64,000 nucleotides of DNA. Source: Sphingomonas sinipercae. GTDB taxonomy: Bacteria; Pseudomonadota; Alphaproteobacteria; Sphingomonadales; Sphingomonadaceae. The DNA is taken from positions 82,501 to 146,500 of the forward strand of contig NZ_CP049871.1 in the NCBI RefSeq assembly GCF_011302055.1, given 5' to 3'. The notes beneath the pieces were generated by a model, which had not been told where the DNA came from, searched no databases, and saw only the letters and a list, made by a program, of their open reading frames with translations. The position numbers and the translations under genes are program-made. Below are positions 9,190 through 19,279 of this stretch, one piece after another; the stretch's first letter is position 1, and each line of letters starts with the position of its first letter.

Positions 9190-12100
9190 TCACTCCGCCG
9201 GCTGGGGCAGCGCTGGCGGCGAGTCGCCGGCCCGCCTGATGAAGCCACCGAACTTGCGCGCCACCCAGCTTTCCAGATCGATCGCGATCGAGAAATAGGC
9301 GGGCACGAGCACCAGCGTCAGGACTGTCGAGAACAGCAGGCCGCCAATCACGGTCACGCCCATCGGGGCGCGCCAGCTGCCGTCGCCGTGCAGCGACAAG
9401 GCGACGGGAAGCATGCCCGCGACCATGGCGATGGTGGTCATCACGATCGGTTGGGCGCGCTTGTGGCCAGCCTCGTAGATCGCCTCGTTCTTCCCCATGC
9501 CGTGGTTCATCATCTCAACCGCAAAATCGACCAGCAGGATCGAGTTCTTGGCGACGATCCCGAACAGCATCAGGACGCCGATGAAGACCGGCATCGACAC
9601 CGGCTGGCCGGCAAGGTGAAGCCCGACCGCGGCGCCGAGCGGCGCCAGGAGAAGCGAGCCCATATTCACGAACGGCGCCAGGAAGCGGCGGTACAGCAGG
9701 ACCAGCACCGCGAACACGAGCAGGATCCCCGAAATCACCGCGATGATGAAGCTCTGGATCAGTTCGCCCTGCCATTTCTGGTCGCCAAGCGCGAGGCGCG
9801 AGACGCCTTCCGGAAGGTTCTTCATGGCCGGAAGCGCGTTGATCTTCTTCCACGCGTCGCCGCTGACCAGCCCAGGCGCCAGGTCCGCGCCGATGGCGAT
9901 CCGACGGACCTGGTTAGTCCGCTGCACGGTGACCGGCCCGCCGCCGAAGCTGATCTGGGCAACCGCCTTGAGCGGGACCGATCCGCCGTTCTGGGTCGGC
10001 ACCGGCAGGTTTTCGAGCACGGACAGGTTGCGCCTGGCTTCGATCGGCAGGCTGACGATGATCGGCACCTGGCGGTCGGCGAGCGAGAATTTGGCGCTGT
10101 TCTGGTCGATGTCGCCGATCGTCGCGATCCGGATCGTCTGGCTCAGCGCCTGAGTGGTAACTCCAAGGTCCGCCGCAAGATCGGTCCGGGGCGTGATGAT
10201 GATTTCCGGCCGGATGTCGTCGCCCTGCACGCGCGGCGCGATCAATTCCGGGACGTTCTCCATCTCGGCCGCAACCTGCTGCGCCGCCTGGTTGAGGAGG
10301 ATGGGATTGTCGCTGCCAAGGTAGAGCGTGATGTCGCGGCCGCCGCTGCCGGGACCGCCGCCGCCCTGGCTAATGAAGTTCACGCGCGCGTCGCTGACCT
10401 GCGCAAGCTTGGGCGTGATCTCGCGCTGGATCTGGAAGCTCTTTTTGGACCGGTCGTCCTTGAAGCGAACGTTGATGAAGGCGGCCGAGGTGAACACCCG
10501 CTCGAACACATATTGAACGTCCGGGTGATCGTCGACGATGTCCGCGACCTGCGCCGCGACCGAACGAGTCTGTTCCAGCGTCGCACCCGGCGGCATGCCG
10601 ATCCTGACCGAAGCGTTGTTGACGTCCTGCTCCGGATCGAAAGTCATCGATAGGGTGGAGAACAACCAGATGGTCAGTGCGAAGGTGGCAAAGCCCGCCA
10701 GCACCGCGCCCATACGGTGGTCGCGAGTCAGCGAGAAAATGGCGGCGCGCTTGCCCGGATGCCGCTCGCGATAGGCCTCGGCCTTACGCGTATCGAGCGT
10801 CCAGTTCAGCATCCGCAAATAATAGCCCATCCACTTGCCGGAGGCATGCGGTTCCGGCCCATGCGACTTGAGGAAGAATGCCGCCATCAGTGGCGTGATC
10901 ATGCGCGCGACGAGCAGGCTCATCAGGACCGACAGCACGACCGTGTAGCCGAAGTGCCGGAAGAACTGCCCCGAAATGCCAGGCATGAGCGCGACCGGCA
11001 GGAAGACGGCGACGATCGACATGGTCGTCGCAAGCACCGCAAGGCCGATCTCGTCGGCGGCATCGATCGACGCCTGATAGGCGGACTTACCCATGCGCAT
11101 GTGCCGAACGATGTTCTCGATCTCCACGATCGCATCGTCGACCAGCACGCCGGCAACCAGCGCCAGCGCCAGCAGCGAGAGGAAGTTGAGGTTGATGTCC
11201 ATCAGATCCATGAACCAGAAGGCCGGGATCGCGGACAACGGAATGGCCACCGCGGAGATGATGGTCGCGCGGAAATCGCGCAGGAACAGGAACACCACGA
11301 ACACCGCCAGGACCGCGCCTTCGATCAAGGCCCGCATCGAACTGGCATATTGGTTCTTCGTGTAATCGACGGTGTTATCGATCTCGACGAACTTGATCCG
11401 CGGATCTTCCTTTTCGATCTTGTGCAGTTCCTTCCACGCGGCGTCGTAGACGGTGACTTCGGAAGCCCCGCGGGCCCGCTGCAGGTTGAAGCTGACGACG
11501 GTCCGGCCACCGAGATAGGCCGCGGAGCGAACCTCCGAATTGCTGTCGCGAACGCGGCCGAGGTCGTCCAGCTTGACGGTGCGCCCACCGGGCACCGCGA
11601 TCTGGGTCTGCGACAGCGCGTAGGCGTCCTTGGCATTGCCGAGGACGCGAACCGTCTGCTCGGACCCTGCGATCTCCGCCCGGCCGCCGGTCGCGTTGAC
11701 GTTGACCTGGCGAAGCTGCTGGTTGACCTGCGCCGCGGTAATGCCCTGCGCCTGCAGCGCGGCGGGATCGAGTTCGATTCTGATCTGCCGGTCGACGCCG
11801 CCTTCACGAACGACCGTCGCGAGGCCCGGAACGGCAAGCAGCCGCCGCGACACGGTGTTGTCGATGTACCAGCTTAACTGCTCGAGCGTCATGTCGGTGG
11901 TCTGCGCGGCGATGAACGACATCTCGCCGCCGCCACCGGCCTCGATGCGGACGATCTGCGGCTCGAGAATGCCATCCGGAAGCTCGCTTCGAATCTGCGA
12001 GACTGCGTCGCGCAGGTCGGTGATCGCCCGGTCGATCGGCGTGCCGATCTGGAAGCTGACGATGGTCTGGCTGTTGCCTTCGCGGATCGAGCTGCTGATT

Positions 12101-12345
12101 TCCTCGACGCCGGTCAGCCCGCGAGCGGCCGCTTCGATCCGCTGCGTGACCTGGTTTTCCATCTCGCTCGGCGCGGCGCCAGGCTGCGAGACGGTGACGA
12201 TCGCGCCTGGGAATTCGACGTCCGGGAAGTTGTTGACGTCCATCCGCATGAACGCGACCAGCCCCGCCAGCAGCAGGCCGACGAAAAAGACGATCGGCGG
12301 TACCGGGTTGCGGATGCACCAGGACGAGATGTTGCGGAAGTTCAT
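9190..12345 (-). CDS. RND efflux transporter permease (AcrB/MexF-like)
   Basis: Inner-membrane proton-driven efflux permease, 1051 residues, the normal size for the HAE1 family. TM1 lies at about residues 14-33, followed by the porter entry block [21 protein letters not shown] (first part at 37-50). The proton-relay pair DD appears in the TM4 motif [15 protein letters not shown] second half repeats the fold ([21 protein letters not shown] begins the second set). It is 15 bases downstream of its periplasmic adaptor. No outer-membrane TolC-type gene is nearby, so it probably uses one encoded elsewhere. Substrate not predictable. Confidence 0.93.
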   Translation of the reverse strand: MNFRNISSWCIRNPVPPIVFFVGLLLAGLVAFMRMDVNNFPDVEFPGAIVTVSQPGAAPSEMENQVTQRIEAAARGLTGVEEISSSIREGNSQTIVSFQIGTPIDRAITDLRDAVSQIRSELPDGILEPQIVRIEAGGGGEMSFIAAQTTDMTLEQLSWYIDNTVSRRLLAVPGLATVVREGGVDRQIRIELDPAALQAQGITAAQVNQQLRQVNVNATGGRAEIAGSEQTVRVLGNAKDAYALSQTQIAVPGGRTVKLDDLGRVRDSNSEVRSAAYLGGRTVVSFNLQRARGASEVTVYDAAWKELHKIEKEDPRIKFVEIDNTVDYTKNQYASSMRALIEGAVLAVFVVFLFLRDFRATIISAVAIPLSAIPAFWFMDLMDINLNFLSLLALALVAGVLVDDAIVEIENIVRHMRMGKSAYQASIDAADEIGLAVLATTMSIVAVFLPVALMPGISGQFFRHFGYTVVLSVLMSLLVARMITPLMAAFFLKSHGPEPHASGKWMGYYLRMLNWTLDTRKAEAYRERHPGKRAAIFSLTRDHRMGAVLAGFATFALTIWLFSTLSMTFDPEQDVNNASVRIGMPPGATLEQTRSVAAQVADIVDDHPDVQYVFERVFTSAAFINVRFKDDRSKKSFQIQREITPKLAQVSDARVNFISQGGGGPGSGGRDITLYLGSDNPILLNQAAQQVAAEMENVPELIAPRVQGDDIRPEIIITPRTDLAADLGVTTQALSQTIRIATIGDIDQNSAKFSLADRQVPIIVSLPIEARRNLSVLENLPVPTQNGGSVPLKAVAQISFGGGPVTVQRTNQVRRIAIGADLAPGLVSGDAWKKINALPAMKNLPEGVSRLALGDQKWQGELIQSFIIAVISGILLVFAVLVLLYRRFLAPFVNMGSLLLAPLGAAVGLHLAGQPVSMPVFIGVLMLFGIVAKNSILLVDFAVEMMNHGMGKNEAIYEAGHKRAQPIVMTTIAMVAGMLPVALSLHGDGSWRAPMGVTVIGGLLFSTVLTLVLVPAYFSIAIDLESWVARKFGGFIRRAGDSPPALPQPAE

Positions 12346-12360
12346 GAATTTATCCGGCTT

Positions 12361-13542
12361 CTACGGCCGTGCCGCTTGACGCTTGGGCAGTACGCGCTGC
12401 CCGGGATTGAGGAACGGGCCGGCAGACATCACGACCGCTTCCTGGCCGCTCAGGCCCTCGGCAATCGTCACGCCCTCCTCGCCGACCTGGCCGACCCGGA
12501 CGCTCCGCCGTTCGACCGTGTTGCGCGGGCTGATGATGAACACATAGGTGCCCTTGGAATCGCTGAGCACCGCACTTTGCGGCAACAGCGGCGCGGTGGT
12601 GGCGCCCGAAGCGATTTTCGCTTCCGCGAAGCCGCCCGGACGAATGCCGGCGGAATAAGGGATGCCGATCCGAACTTCGCCCTGGCGCGATTGCGGGTCG
12701 ATGACGGGGGATATCTGCCAAACGCTGCCGGCGATGGTCGTGGTGGTGCCGACCGGAGTGACGCTGGCCGGCATTCCGACGCGGATCCCCGCCAATTCCT
12801 GCTGCGACAGCTGCGCGCGCATCTCCATCTCGCCGCCGGCGGCGATGCGGAATAGCGCCCCGGACCCCGGACCGACGATTTGGCCGACCTCGACATTGCG
12901 CGCGAGCACCAGGCCGCTGGTCGGCGCGCGCACATCGAGCTGGCCAATCTGCGCCCGGGTCTGGCCAAGCTGCGCCTGCGCGACCCGAACCTGCGCGACG
13001 GCGGCGTCGCGCGCGGCACGCTTGGCGTCCAGGTCGGCCTTGGACACGAAGCCGCGCCCGACGAGCGCCTGCGAACGCTCAAGGTTATTCTGCGCAAGGT
13101 CAGCGTTGGCCCGCGCGGCCGCAATCTGCGCCGTTTGCTGGCGAGCAAGCTCGGATTGGACTGACCGCTCCACCGTCGCCAGCGTCTGGCCGGCCGACAC
13201 CCAGGTGCCGGCATCCACCAGAACGCGCGCGACCCGTCCGCCCTGACCGGCGATCCCGACCGGCTGATCGCGCCGCGCGGCGAGCGCGCCGCTGGTCGTC
13301 ACGGTCTGCGCGAGTGGGGTCTTGCCGGGCACGATGACCGTGACCGTGGGCACTTGGCCGCTGCGGCCCGAGGCCCCGACGGAGGCAGGCTTTTCTTCGC
13401 CCCCCATCATCGTGAAGGCCAGGACCGCCGCGACCAGCGCGACAATCCCTGCGGCAATGATCGCCAGCCGCTTGCCGCGGCCGTTATCGACCAGCACCAG
13501 CGTCTCGTCGTGCGAGTCCCGGATCGGAGTTTCCCTGTTCAT
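12361..13542 (-). CDS. RND efflux periplasmic adaptor (membrane fusion protein)
   Basis: Adaptor linking the RND permease to an outer-membrane channel. A short cytoplasmic tail precedes a membrane anchor at about residues 25-47. The lipoyl/barrel-sandwich halves follow: VGIAGQGGRVARVLVDAGTWV and later DVRAPTSGLVLARNVEVGQIV. A coiled-coil hairpin lies between them. The open frame begins with TTG, but I place the start two codons later at the ATG (13542), which has GAGAG upstream; this gives 393 residues. It is the first gene of adaptor-permease-(DUF445). Confidence 0.92.
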   Translation of the reverse strand: MNRETPIRDSHDETLVLVDNGRGKRLAIIAAGIVALVAAVLAFTMMGGEEKPASVGASGRSGQVPTVTVIVPGKTPLAQTVTTSGALAARRDQPVGIAGQGGRVARVLVDAGTWVSAGQTLATVERSVQSELARQQTAQIAAARANADLAQNNLERSQALVGRGFVSKADLDAKRAARDAAVAQVRVAQAQLGQTRAQIGQLDVRAPTSGLVLARNVEVGQIVGPGSGALFRIAAGGEMEMRAQLSQQELAGIRVGMPASVTPVGTTTTIAGSVWQISPVIDPQSRQGEVRIGIPYSAGIRPGGFAEAKIASGATTAPLLPQSAVLSDSKGTYVFIISPRNTVERRSVRVGQVGEEGVTIAEGLSGQEAVVMSAGPFLNPGQRVLPKRQAARP

Positions 13543-13756
13543 CTGCAATCGTCTCTCGCCTTGCGCGGTGCTGGCCGCTGCGCTCCCATAGTTACAGGTG
13601 TATTACGCGAATAACTCACCGGTCGCAACCAAAGCGTATCCGTCCTGATTCGCCATTGGTTTTCGACCAACGGCGGCACTTGCGCGGTCGACCCGCGTTG
13701 GCGCATCGTACAACGCTGTGCGGCGGCGACGCGCCGAGGACAAGAGGGGAAACGCA

Positions 13757-14020
13757 ATGGAATCATATGGCATTCTCGGTTGGATCATCATCGGCGGAAT
13801 CGCGGGCGCGATCGCCAAATTCCTGATGCCCGGCCGCGACCCCGGGGGCTGCATCGTCACCATCCTGCTCGGCATCGCCGGAGCCTTCCTCGCGGGATGG
13901 CTGGGCCAGGCCGTCGGCTGGTACAAGGCCGGTGAAGGTGCCGGGTTTGTCGCCGCCATCGTCGGTGCCTTCATCATTCTCGCTATCTACAAGCTCATCG
14001 CCGGCCGCCGCCGGGTCTGA
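13757..14020 (+). CDS. GlsB/YeaQ/YmgE family membrane protein
   Basis: A small 87-residue integral membrane protein of the transglycosylase-associated (GlsB/YeaQ/YmgE) family, usually linked to envelope or general stress. Three hydrophobic segments with glycine zippers are visible: GWIIIGGIAGAIAKF, IVTILLGIAGAFLAGWLG and GFVAAIVGAFIILAIYKLI. A good ribosome site (AGAGGGGA) sits 8 bases before the ATG at 13757. A second family member is encoded at 14883-15137 on the other strand. Molecular function is unproven. Confidence 0.88.
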   Translation: MESYGILGWIIIGGIAGAIAKFLMPGRDPGGCIVTILLGIAGAFLAGWLGQAVGWYKAGEGAGFVAAIVGAFIILAIYKLIAGRRRV

Positions 14021-14103
14021 CCCGGCCGGCCGCTCGTCAGTTCAGCCTGCAGCCATGTCGCCGCGGCGAGTCATTGCGCAGCTGAACTGAACGAGGGCTG
14101 CAT

Positions 14104-14820
14104 ATGAAAATGAAGTTTATGGCGCTCGCGCTTGCGAGCGTCGCGTTATCGAGCGCCGCCGCGGCGGAAGCGCCGACGATCAACCAGTCGATTGCCGGAA
14201 CCCGGCTCGACGTATCCGCCAGCGGCGAAGTGACGCGGGTTCCGGATATCGCGGTGATCAGCGCGGGTGTCGTGACTCGCGCGCCAACGGCATCGGCGGC
14301 GATTCGCGACAATGCGACGCGGATGGAGCGGGTCATCGCCGCATTGCGCGCTGCCGGGATCGCCGAGGGCGACATCCAGACCACGGCCCTCAACCTCAAC
14401 CCCGACTATCGCTATCCGCAAAACCAGCCGCCGCAGTTGACCGGTTATAGCGCATCCAACCAGGTGACGATCCGCTTCCGCGACGTGCGCAACAGCGGCA
14501 AGATCCTCGACACTTTGGTTGCCCAGGGCGCGAACCAGATCAACGGGCCGACGCTGACCGTCGACAAGCCAGGACCGGCGCTGGACGAAGCCAGGGCCAA
14601 GGCGGTGGCCGTCGGCCGGGCCCGGGCCGACCAATATGCCCGCGCCCTTGGGCTTCGCGTGGTCCGGGTCGTCTCGGTCAGCGAAAGCGGCGGTCATTAC
14701 GCGCCCCCGCAGCCGATGGCGGAGCGCGACCAGATGGCGATGGCGGCTTCAAAGACGGAAATCGTCCCCGGCGAACAGAAGCTGCAGGTCAACCTGGCGA
14801 TGGTGTTCGAACTGCAATGA
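14104..14820 (+). CDS. SIMPL domain (DUF541) periplasmic protein
   Basis: A 238-residue exported protein with a signal peptide (MKMKFMALALASVALSSAAAA, cleavage near residue 21) followed by a SIMPL/DUF541 domain. Supporting motifs are LDVSASGEVTRVPDIAVI, DIQTTALNLNPDY, YSASNQVTIRFRDV and QANQINGPTLTV-like text (here GANQINGPTLTV), all typical of the family. Members are related to oxidative-stress defence protein YggE/BP26, but the mechanism is not known. It ends at a strong hairpin at 14824-14853. Confidence 0.9.
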   Translation: MKMKFMALALASVALSSAAAAEAPTINQSIAGTRLDVSASGEVTRVPDIAVISAGVVTRAPTASAAIRDNATRMERVIAALRAAGIAEGDIQTTALNLNPDYRYPQNQPPQLTGYSASNQVTIRFRDVRNSGKILDTLVAQGANQINGPTLTVDKPGPALDEARAKAVAVGRARADQYARALGLRVVRVVSVSESGGHYAPPQPMAERDQMAMAASKTEIVPGEQKLQVNLAMVFELQ

Positions 14821-14823
14821 AAA

Positions 14824-14853
14824 AAGGCCGCGCGGAGCGATCCGCGCGGCCTT
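14824..14853. terminator. Bidirectional rho-independent terminator
   Basis: A 13-base perfect stem, AAGGCCGCGCGGA paired with TCCGCGCGGCCTT around a GCGA tetraloop, begins four bases after the stop of the SIMPL gene. The run of A at 14821-14825 gives a U tract on the minus strand, so it best terminates the convergent GlsB-type gene but can serve both. Confidence 0.85.
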
Positions 14854-14882
14854 AATAGTCGATCTTACAATCGAGCGCGGGT

Positions 14883-15137
14883 TTAGCGGACGCTGCCCCG
14901 GCGAATGAGGTTCACGATCGCCAGCAGGACGACGGCGCCCAGCAGCGAATAGAGGAACGTCTCGATAGTGATTGCATCGTTGATGCCACCGCCGAAGATC
15001 AGTCCGGCAATGAACGCGCCGACGATGCCGACGACGATGTTGAGGAGTATGCCTTGTTGTGCATCGGTGCGCATAATGAGGCTGGCGAGCCAACCGCAGA
15101 TACCGCCGACGACCAGCCAAACGATGATTCCGATCAT
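14883..15137 (-). CDS. GlsB/YeaQ/YmgE family membrane protein (second copy)
   Basis: An 84-residue small membrane protein with the same three-segment glycine-zipper layout as the protein at 13757-14020: IIVWLVVGGICGWLASLIM, ILLNIVVGIVGAFIAGLIFGG and a C-terminal LLGAVVLLAIVNLIRRG. It is convergent with the SIMPL gene. The ribosome site on this strand is GGAGGGAACGC before the ATG. Function is presumed envelope stress-related from the family; not shown here. Confidence 0.88.
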   Translation of the reverse strand: MIGIIVWLVVGGICGWLASLIMRTDAQQGILLNIVVGIVGAFIAGLIFGGGINDAITIETFLYSLLGAVVLLAIVNLIRRGSVR

Positions 15138-15314
15138 GAAGCGTTCCCTCCTGTTACGGCCACCATTTGAATACCGGGTGGCCCTTGCACCTTCACAGAC
15201 GCTTGATGCAGGGGTGTTGTTCCGGATTCACATCGATCTGTCCAGCTTTGGCGTGAAGGCCAAAGCGGCAGTCGGTGCGGGCGCGAGGAGAGAAGTCGCG
15301 CCCGGCAGGTGCGA

Positions 15315-15614
15315 TCAGTAGCGCTGCTGGCGCTCGTAGACGTCGCGATAATGCTTGATTCGAGTGACGCGCAGGCCAGGCATGCCGCTGCGATCGACGG
15401 CGCGCTGCCAGCTGGTGAATTCTTCAAGCGTGAGCGAATAGCGCTCGCACGCTTCGTCGATGCTGAGCAGGCCGCCCGCGACCGCCGCAACGACCTCGGC
15501 CTTGCGGCGAACCACCCAGCGCGTCGTGGTCGACGGCGGCAAGCTGGCGAGCGTCAACGGCTCTCCCAAGGGACCGATGACCTGCGCGGGCCGGATTTTC
15601 TGATTCTCGAGCAT
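15315..15614 (-). CDS. sciP: SciP-like (DUF1153) cell-cycle regulator
   Basis: A 99-residue DUF1153 protein. In Caulobacter the family member SciP is a small DNA-binding protein that inhibits CtrA-dependent transcription. The translation begins MLENQKIRPAQVIGPLGEPL and includes TTRWVVRRKAEVVAAVAGGLLSI, a helix-turn-helix region (first part at about 27-45), and WQRAVDRSGMPGLRVTRIKHYR. I start at 15614 because this matches the family N-terminus; the frame is open 12 codons further. TTAACC half-sites lie upstream at 15693 and 15725. Confidence 0.9.
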   Translation of the reverse strand: MLENQKIRPAQVIGPLGEPLTLASLPPSTTTRWVVRRKAEVVAAVAGGLLSIDEACERYSLTLEEFTSWQRAVDRSGMPGLRVTRIKHYRDVYERQQRY

Positions 15615-15690
15615 TCGCTTTTCAAACCTGTTTCGTGTTGCCTGGGGCATGCTTTAAGACCGTGTCGTTGAAGACTTTCTCAAAGCGCCT

Positions 15691-15730
15691 GGTTAACCCC
15701 CCGCTTACCGGGCCTTACCGGCTCTTAACC
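15691..15730. promoter_or_regulatory. Candidate CtrA half-sites upstream of sciP
   Basis: GGTTAACC, a palindrome, is at 15691-15698, and TTAACC recurs at 15725-15730, 32 bases apart. TTAACC is the half-motif of the alphaproteobacterial CtrA binding site (TTAA-N7-TTAA). No perfect full site is present, so this is a suggestion only. The second site touches the end of the small ORF at 15731. Confidence 0.35.
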
Positions 15731-15883
15731 TCACTTCTTGACCTCCGTTGCGGCGAAGGCGCCACGCAGCTTCGCCGATGCTTCCTGCCAGCCTTCGCCG
15801 GCCGAGAAATATCGTACTACTGCGTCGGTTCGGCTGACTTCCGCCTCGATCGCATCGAGGATTTCCGCAGCGTCCACCGGCAT
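15731..15883 (-). CDS. Small hypothetical protein (50 aa)
   Basis: A 50-residue acidic, helical protein beginning [16 protein letters not shown] and ending FAATEVKK. The ATG at 15883 has a good ribosome site, AAAGGGAACGAA, which supports it as real. An open frame extends 40 codons further upstream across the divergent mnmA leader and is not used. I recognise no domain. It lies between sciP and mnmA and is transcribed away from mnmA. Confidence 0.6.
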   Translation of the reverse strand: MPVDAAEILDAIEAEVSRTDAVVRYFSAGEGWQEASAKLRGAFAATEVKK

Positions 15884-15993
15884 TTCGTTCCCTTTCGGGA
15901 AATTCCTATCGATCCGCGACACGGCGCCCCCTGAACTGCCTCGTCCACTGCCAACTAGCCGCGAGGAGTGAACTTGAGGTAAAGAGAACATCC

Positions 15994-17112
15994 ATGTCTG
16001 CACCTTTTGACCTTGCCCGCCCCGCTTCGGAGGCTCGGATCGTCGTCGCCATGTCCGGCGGCGTCGACAGCTCGGTCGTGGCTGCGCTCGCCGCGCGCAC
16101 CGGCGCGCAGGTGATCGGCGTGACCATGCAGCTCTACGATCATGGCGAGGCGGTCCGCCGCTCGGGCGCGTGCTGTGCGGGCCAGGACATTTACGACGCC
16201 AAGCAGGTCGCCGACCGACTCGGCATTGCCCATTACGTGCTCGATTACGAAAGCCGGTTCCGGACCGGCGTGATCGACCGATTTGCCGACGAATATGCCC
16301 GCGGCCGGACCCCGGTGCCGTGCAGTCTGTGCAACCAGGGGGTGAAGTTCACCGACCTTATCGCCTTCGCGCGCGAACTTGGCGCCGACTGCCTGGCGAC
16401 CGGCCATTATGTGCAGCGGCTTCGCAACGGCGATCGGATCGAGCTTCATCGCGGGTCGGACCCCCGCCGAGACCAAAGCTATTTCCTGTACGGGACGACG
16501 GCCGAACAGCTCGGCTTCCTCCGCTTCCCGCTCGGCGGCTTGCCCAAGGATGCGGTGCGCGCGCTTGCCATCGAGGAGGGACTGGCGGTTGCGGCCAAGC
16601 CCGACAGCCAGGACATCTGCTTCGTCCCCGACGGCGATTACGCCAGCCTGGTCAAGCGGATGCGGCCGGAAACCGACGTTCCCGGCGACATCGTCGACCT
16701 TCACGGCAAGGTGCTCGGCCGGCACCGCGGCGTGGTCCACTTCACTGTCGGCCAGCGGCGCGGGATCGAGATTGGCGGCAGCCCGGAGCCGCTTTACGTC
16801 ACCCGGATCGACCCAGAGCGCCGCCAGGTCGTCGTCGGCCCCCGCCACGCGCTGGCCGTCAGCAGGATGCGGATCGAAGGGCTGAGCTGGCTTGGCGAGG
16901 ATCAAGCGGACGTGACGGTGAAGGTGCGTTCGCTCGCGCCGCCGGTGGCAGCGACTTTGGAAGGCGACTGGGCGGTGTTCGCGCAGCCCGAATATGGGGT
17001 GGCGCCGGGGCAGGCCGCCGTCTTCTATGACGGCTCGCGGGTGCTTGGCGGCGGCTGGATCGCCGAAACGACGATGGCCGGAGCGGCCCTTCCCAGTGCC
17101 GCCGCCGCGTAG
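15994..17112 (+). CDS. mnmA: tRNA-specific 2-thiouridylase MnmA
   Basis: Puts the sulfur on the wobble uridine (s2U34) of Lys, Glu and Gln tRNAs, using ATP. The PP-loop SGGVDSS lies at about residues 21-27. The catalytic cysteine pair is visible in [11 protein letters not shown] (about 108-118) and in [13 protein letters not shown] (about 205-217), as in the family. The length of 372 is normal. The ATG at 15994 follows GAGGTAAAGAG. Its last 17 bases overlap the start of the Nudix gene. Confidence 0.96.
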   Translation: MSAPFDLARPASEARIVVAMSGGVDSSVVAALAARTGAQVIGVTMQLYDHGEAVRRSGACCAGQDIYDAKQVADRLGIAHYVLDYESRFRTGVIDRFADEYARGRTPVPCSLCNQGVKFTDLIAFARELGADCLATGHYVQRLRNGDRIELHRGSDPRRDQSYFLYGTTAEQLGFLRFPLGGLPKDAVRALAIEEGLAVAAKPDSQDICFVPDGDYASLVKRMRPETDVPGDIVDLHGKVLGRHRGVVHFTVGQRRGIEIGGSPEPLYVTRIDPERRQVVVGPRHALAVSRMRIEGLSWLGEDQADVTVKVRSLAPPVAATLEGDWAVFAQPEYGVAPGQAAVFYDGSRVLGGGWIAETTMAGAALPSAAAA

Positions 17113-17560
17113 CGCCGGAGTCCTGCTGTTCCGTCACAACGGACGCGGCACCGAAGTTTTGCTGGGCAAGCCGGGTGGCCCTTATTGGCACCGCCGCGAC
17201 GCCGGTGCGTGGATGATCCCGAAGGGCATGATCGAGGCCGGCGAGAGCGCGATCGAAGCGGCGCTTCGCGAATATGAGGAAGAACTCGGCTCGCCACTGG
17301 GGCCGGTGCCGTTCCCGCTGTGCACCATCCGCCAGAAAGCCGGGAAGATCGTCGAAGTCTTTGCCGCCGAAGGCGACTTCGACCCGGCCACGCTGAACAG
17401 CCTGGAACATGAAGTGGAATGGCCGCCGCGCAGCGGTCAGCGCCGGCGCTTCCCAGAAATGGCGGAGGCGGCGTGGATGCCGATCGGCGAAGCGCGCCGA
17501 AAGATGCTGGAAAGCCAGCAACCGGCGCTCGACGCGCTGGAGAAGAAGCTCAAAGGCTGA
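17096..17560 (+). CDS. Nudix hydrolase
   Basis: A 154-residue hydrolase of nucleoside-diphosphate-linked substrates. The Nudix box is complete: [22 protein letters not shown] fits G-x5-E-x7-RE-x2-EE-x-G. The protein begins [14 protein letters not shown] from a GTG at 17096, inside the end of mnmA; no later start keeps the first beta strand, and the earlier ATG would lie far inside mnmA. The C-terminal part contains [19 protein letters not shown], a block seen in diadenosine-polyphosphate and ADP-ribose type Nudix proteins. Its stop overlaps the convergent phzF-like gene by 11 bases. Confidence 0.88.
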   Translation: MPPPRSAGVLLFRHNGRGTEVLLGKPGGPYWHRRDAGAWMIPKGMIEAGESAIEAALREYEEELGSPLGPVPFPLCTIRQKAGKIVEVFAAEGDFDPATLNSLEHEVEWPPRSGQRRRFPEMAEAAWMPIGEARRKMLESQQPALDALEKKLKG

Positions 17561-18332
17561 ACGTGCCGCTGATTACCGTCTGGCAACGGCCGCCGAGCAG
17601 CACCCGGTCGCCGGTAAGCTTGCAATCGAGCACGCCGGTGCGCGCGCTGGCCTGAAGCGCGACGAACGAATCGCGCCCGAGCCGCCGGGCCCAGAACGGC
17701 ACCAGCGCCGCGTGCGCCGAACCGGTCACCGGATCCTCGTCGATGCCATGGTAACTGGCGAAGACCCGGCTTGCGACGTCGTGCCGATCGCCGGGCGCAG
17801 TGACCATGACCAGCCGGTCGAACGCCTTGAGACGCCCAAAGTCGGGGCGGACCGAGCGCACGGCCGCTTCGTCTTCAAGTAGGACGATCGCCGCGTTGTT
17901 GCCGCCTTCGCCAAGGAAGATGGGGGCGGCGCCCGTGCCAAGCGCCGCCGCAAGCTCCGGCAAATGCCCTTCCGCCACCGCGAAAGCCGGCAGGTTGAGC
18001 TGGAGCAACTCGCCTTCGCGCGCGACGGTGAGAATGCCCGACCGCGTGGCGAAGCGGATGCGTTCGCCGGCAAGGAGGACGTGCGCGCTTGCCAGCGTCG
18101 CGTGGCCGCACAGGTCGACCTCCGTCGTCGGAGTGAACCAGCGCAAGTCGTAATCGGCATCGGGATCGGCGCTCGCCACGGTAAAGGCGGTTTCGCTCAG
18201 ATTATTCTCTGCCGCGATCGCCTGCATTACATGGTCGTCCAGCCAGCTTTCCAGCGGCATCACCGCCGCCGGGTTGCCGGTCAGCGGCCGCTCGGCAAAG
18301 GCGTCGACCTGGAAGAACGGGATCTGGATCAT
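17550..18332 (-). CDS. PhzF family isomerase/epimerase-like protein
   Basis: A 260-residue member of the PhzF family (diaminopimelate-epimerase fold). The N-terminus PFFQVDAFAERPLTGNPAAV is diagnostic; the catalytic glutamate is in ENNLSETAF (about 42-50), and FTPTTEVDLCGHATLASAH and DEDPVTGSAHAAL-type (here IDEDPVTGSAHAAL) blocks follow. Most family members act in unknown small-molecule isomerisation; phenazine genes are absent here, so phenazine synthesis is unlikely. The ATG overlaps the stop of the CDF transporter gene (ATGA). Confidence 0.9.
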   Translation of the reverse strand: MIQIPFFQVDAFAERPLTGNPAAVMPLESWLDDHVMQAIAAENNLSETAFTVASADPDADYDLRWFTPTTEVDLCGHATLASAHVLLAGERIRFATRSGILTVAREGELLQLNLPAFAVAEGHLPELAAALGTGAAPIFLGEGGNNAAIVLLEDEAAVRSVRPDFGRLKAFDRLVMVTAPGDRHDVASRVFASYHGIDEDPVTGSAHAALVPFWARRLGRDSFVALQASARTGVLDCKLTGDRVLLGGRCQTVISGTFSL

Positions 18333-19279
18333 GCCTGCTCCGTAAGATGGGCGGGCAGCAGCCCCTCGCGATCGGTATGGCCTTCGGGATCGAGGTGGAT
18401 GAGGATTTCCGTGTCCGGGAAGCGCTTCTGAAGCTCCTCCTCGGCGCGGTCGATCCGGTCGTGCGCCTCGCGGACGGTCCAGTCCTCCGGCACCCAGACG
18501 TGGAACTGGACGAAATGGTGCGTGCCGCTGGTCCGGGTGCGAAGATCGTGAAGACCCGACAGTTCCGGATATTCGGCCGCCGCGTCGAGGAACCGCTGGC
18601 GCTGGTCGACCTGCCACTCCCGGTCCATCAGCTGGTCGAGCGCGTGGCTCGACGAGCGCCACGCGCCGACCGCCAGCCAAAGGGCGATCAGCAGACCGAA
18701 CACCGCATCGGCGCCGACAAGGCCGACGAACTGCTCCAGCGCAAGCGCGGCGATAACCGAGAGGTTGAGCAGCAGGTCGGAGGCGTAGTGCAGCCGGTCG
18801 GTTGCGATCGCGACCGACTTCGTCTGCTTCACTACATGGCGCTGGTAGGTAATGAGTGCGAGGGTCAGCACGATCGCCACCAGCGAAACGCCGATGCCAA
18901 GTTCGGCGTCCGCTGTCTGCGCGCCACGAAGCAACCGCCGCACCGACTGGATGCCGATAAAGATGGCGGAAATGCTGATGATGACGACTTGCGCCAGCGC
19001 CGCCAGCGCTTCCGCCTTCCCGTGACCGAACCGATGCTCGCTATCGGCCGGGGTCGCGGCAACGCGGACCCCGATCAGCACGACGATGCTTGCAAACAGG
19101 TCGAGCGAACTGTCGGCCAGCGATCCCAGCATCGCCATCGACGAAGTATGGAGGGCGGCCCACGCCTTGGTTGCGATCAGGAACAGCGCCATCGCGATGC
19201 TTGCCAGCGCCGCTCGCGACGTCAGCGTCGACCGCTGGCCGTGGCTATGATCATGGCCGTGCGCGTGAAGCCCGCTCAC
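18329..19279 (-). CDS. Cation diffusion facilitator (FieF/CzcD-like)
   Basis: An inner-membrane divalent cation/proton antiporter, 316 residues. The N-terminus is histidine-rich (HAHGHDHSHG, residues 5-14). Metal-site residues are visible as D-x3-D in ADSSLDLF (D56, D60) and H-x3-D in RLHYASDLL. The signature DSEHRFGHGKAEALAAL follows TM2. The C-terminal cytoplasmic domain contains HDLRTRTSGTHHFVQFHVWV. It starts at GTG, overlapping the pdxH stop (GTGA), and its stop overlaps phzF. Likely substrates are Zn, Fe or Mn; not resolved by sequence. Confidence 0.93.
   Translation of the reverse strand: MSGLHAHGHDHSHGQRSTLTSRAALASIAMALFLIATKAWAALHTSSMAMLGSLADSSLDLFASIVVLIGVRVAATPADSEHRFGHGKAEALAALAQVVIISISAIFIGIQSVRRLLRGAQTADAELGIGVSLVAIVLTLALITYQRHVVKQTKSVAIATDRLHYASDLLLNLSVIAALALEQFVGLVGADAVFGLLIALWLAVGAWRSSSHALDQLMDREWQVDQRQRFLDAAAEYPELSGLHDLRTRTSGTHHFVQFHVWVPEDWTVREAHDRIDRAEEELQKRFPDTEILIHLDPEGHTDREGLLPAHLTEQA

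Noticed and set aside
9181..10653. 490-codon plus-strand frame inside the RND permease
   Set aside because: Antisense shadow, rich in His/Arg/Asp with no recognisable domain.
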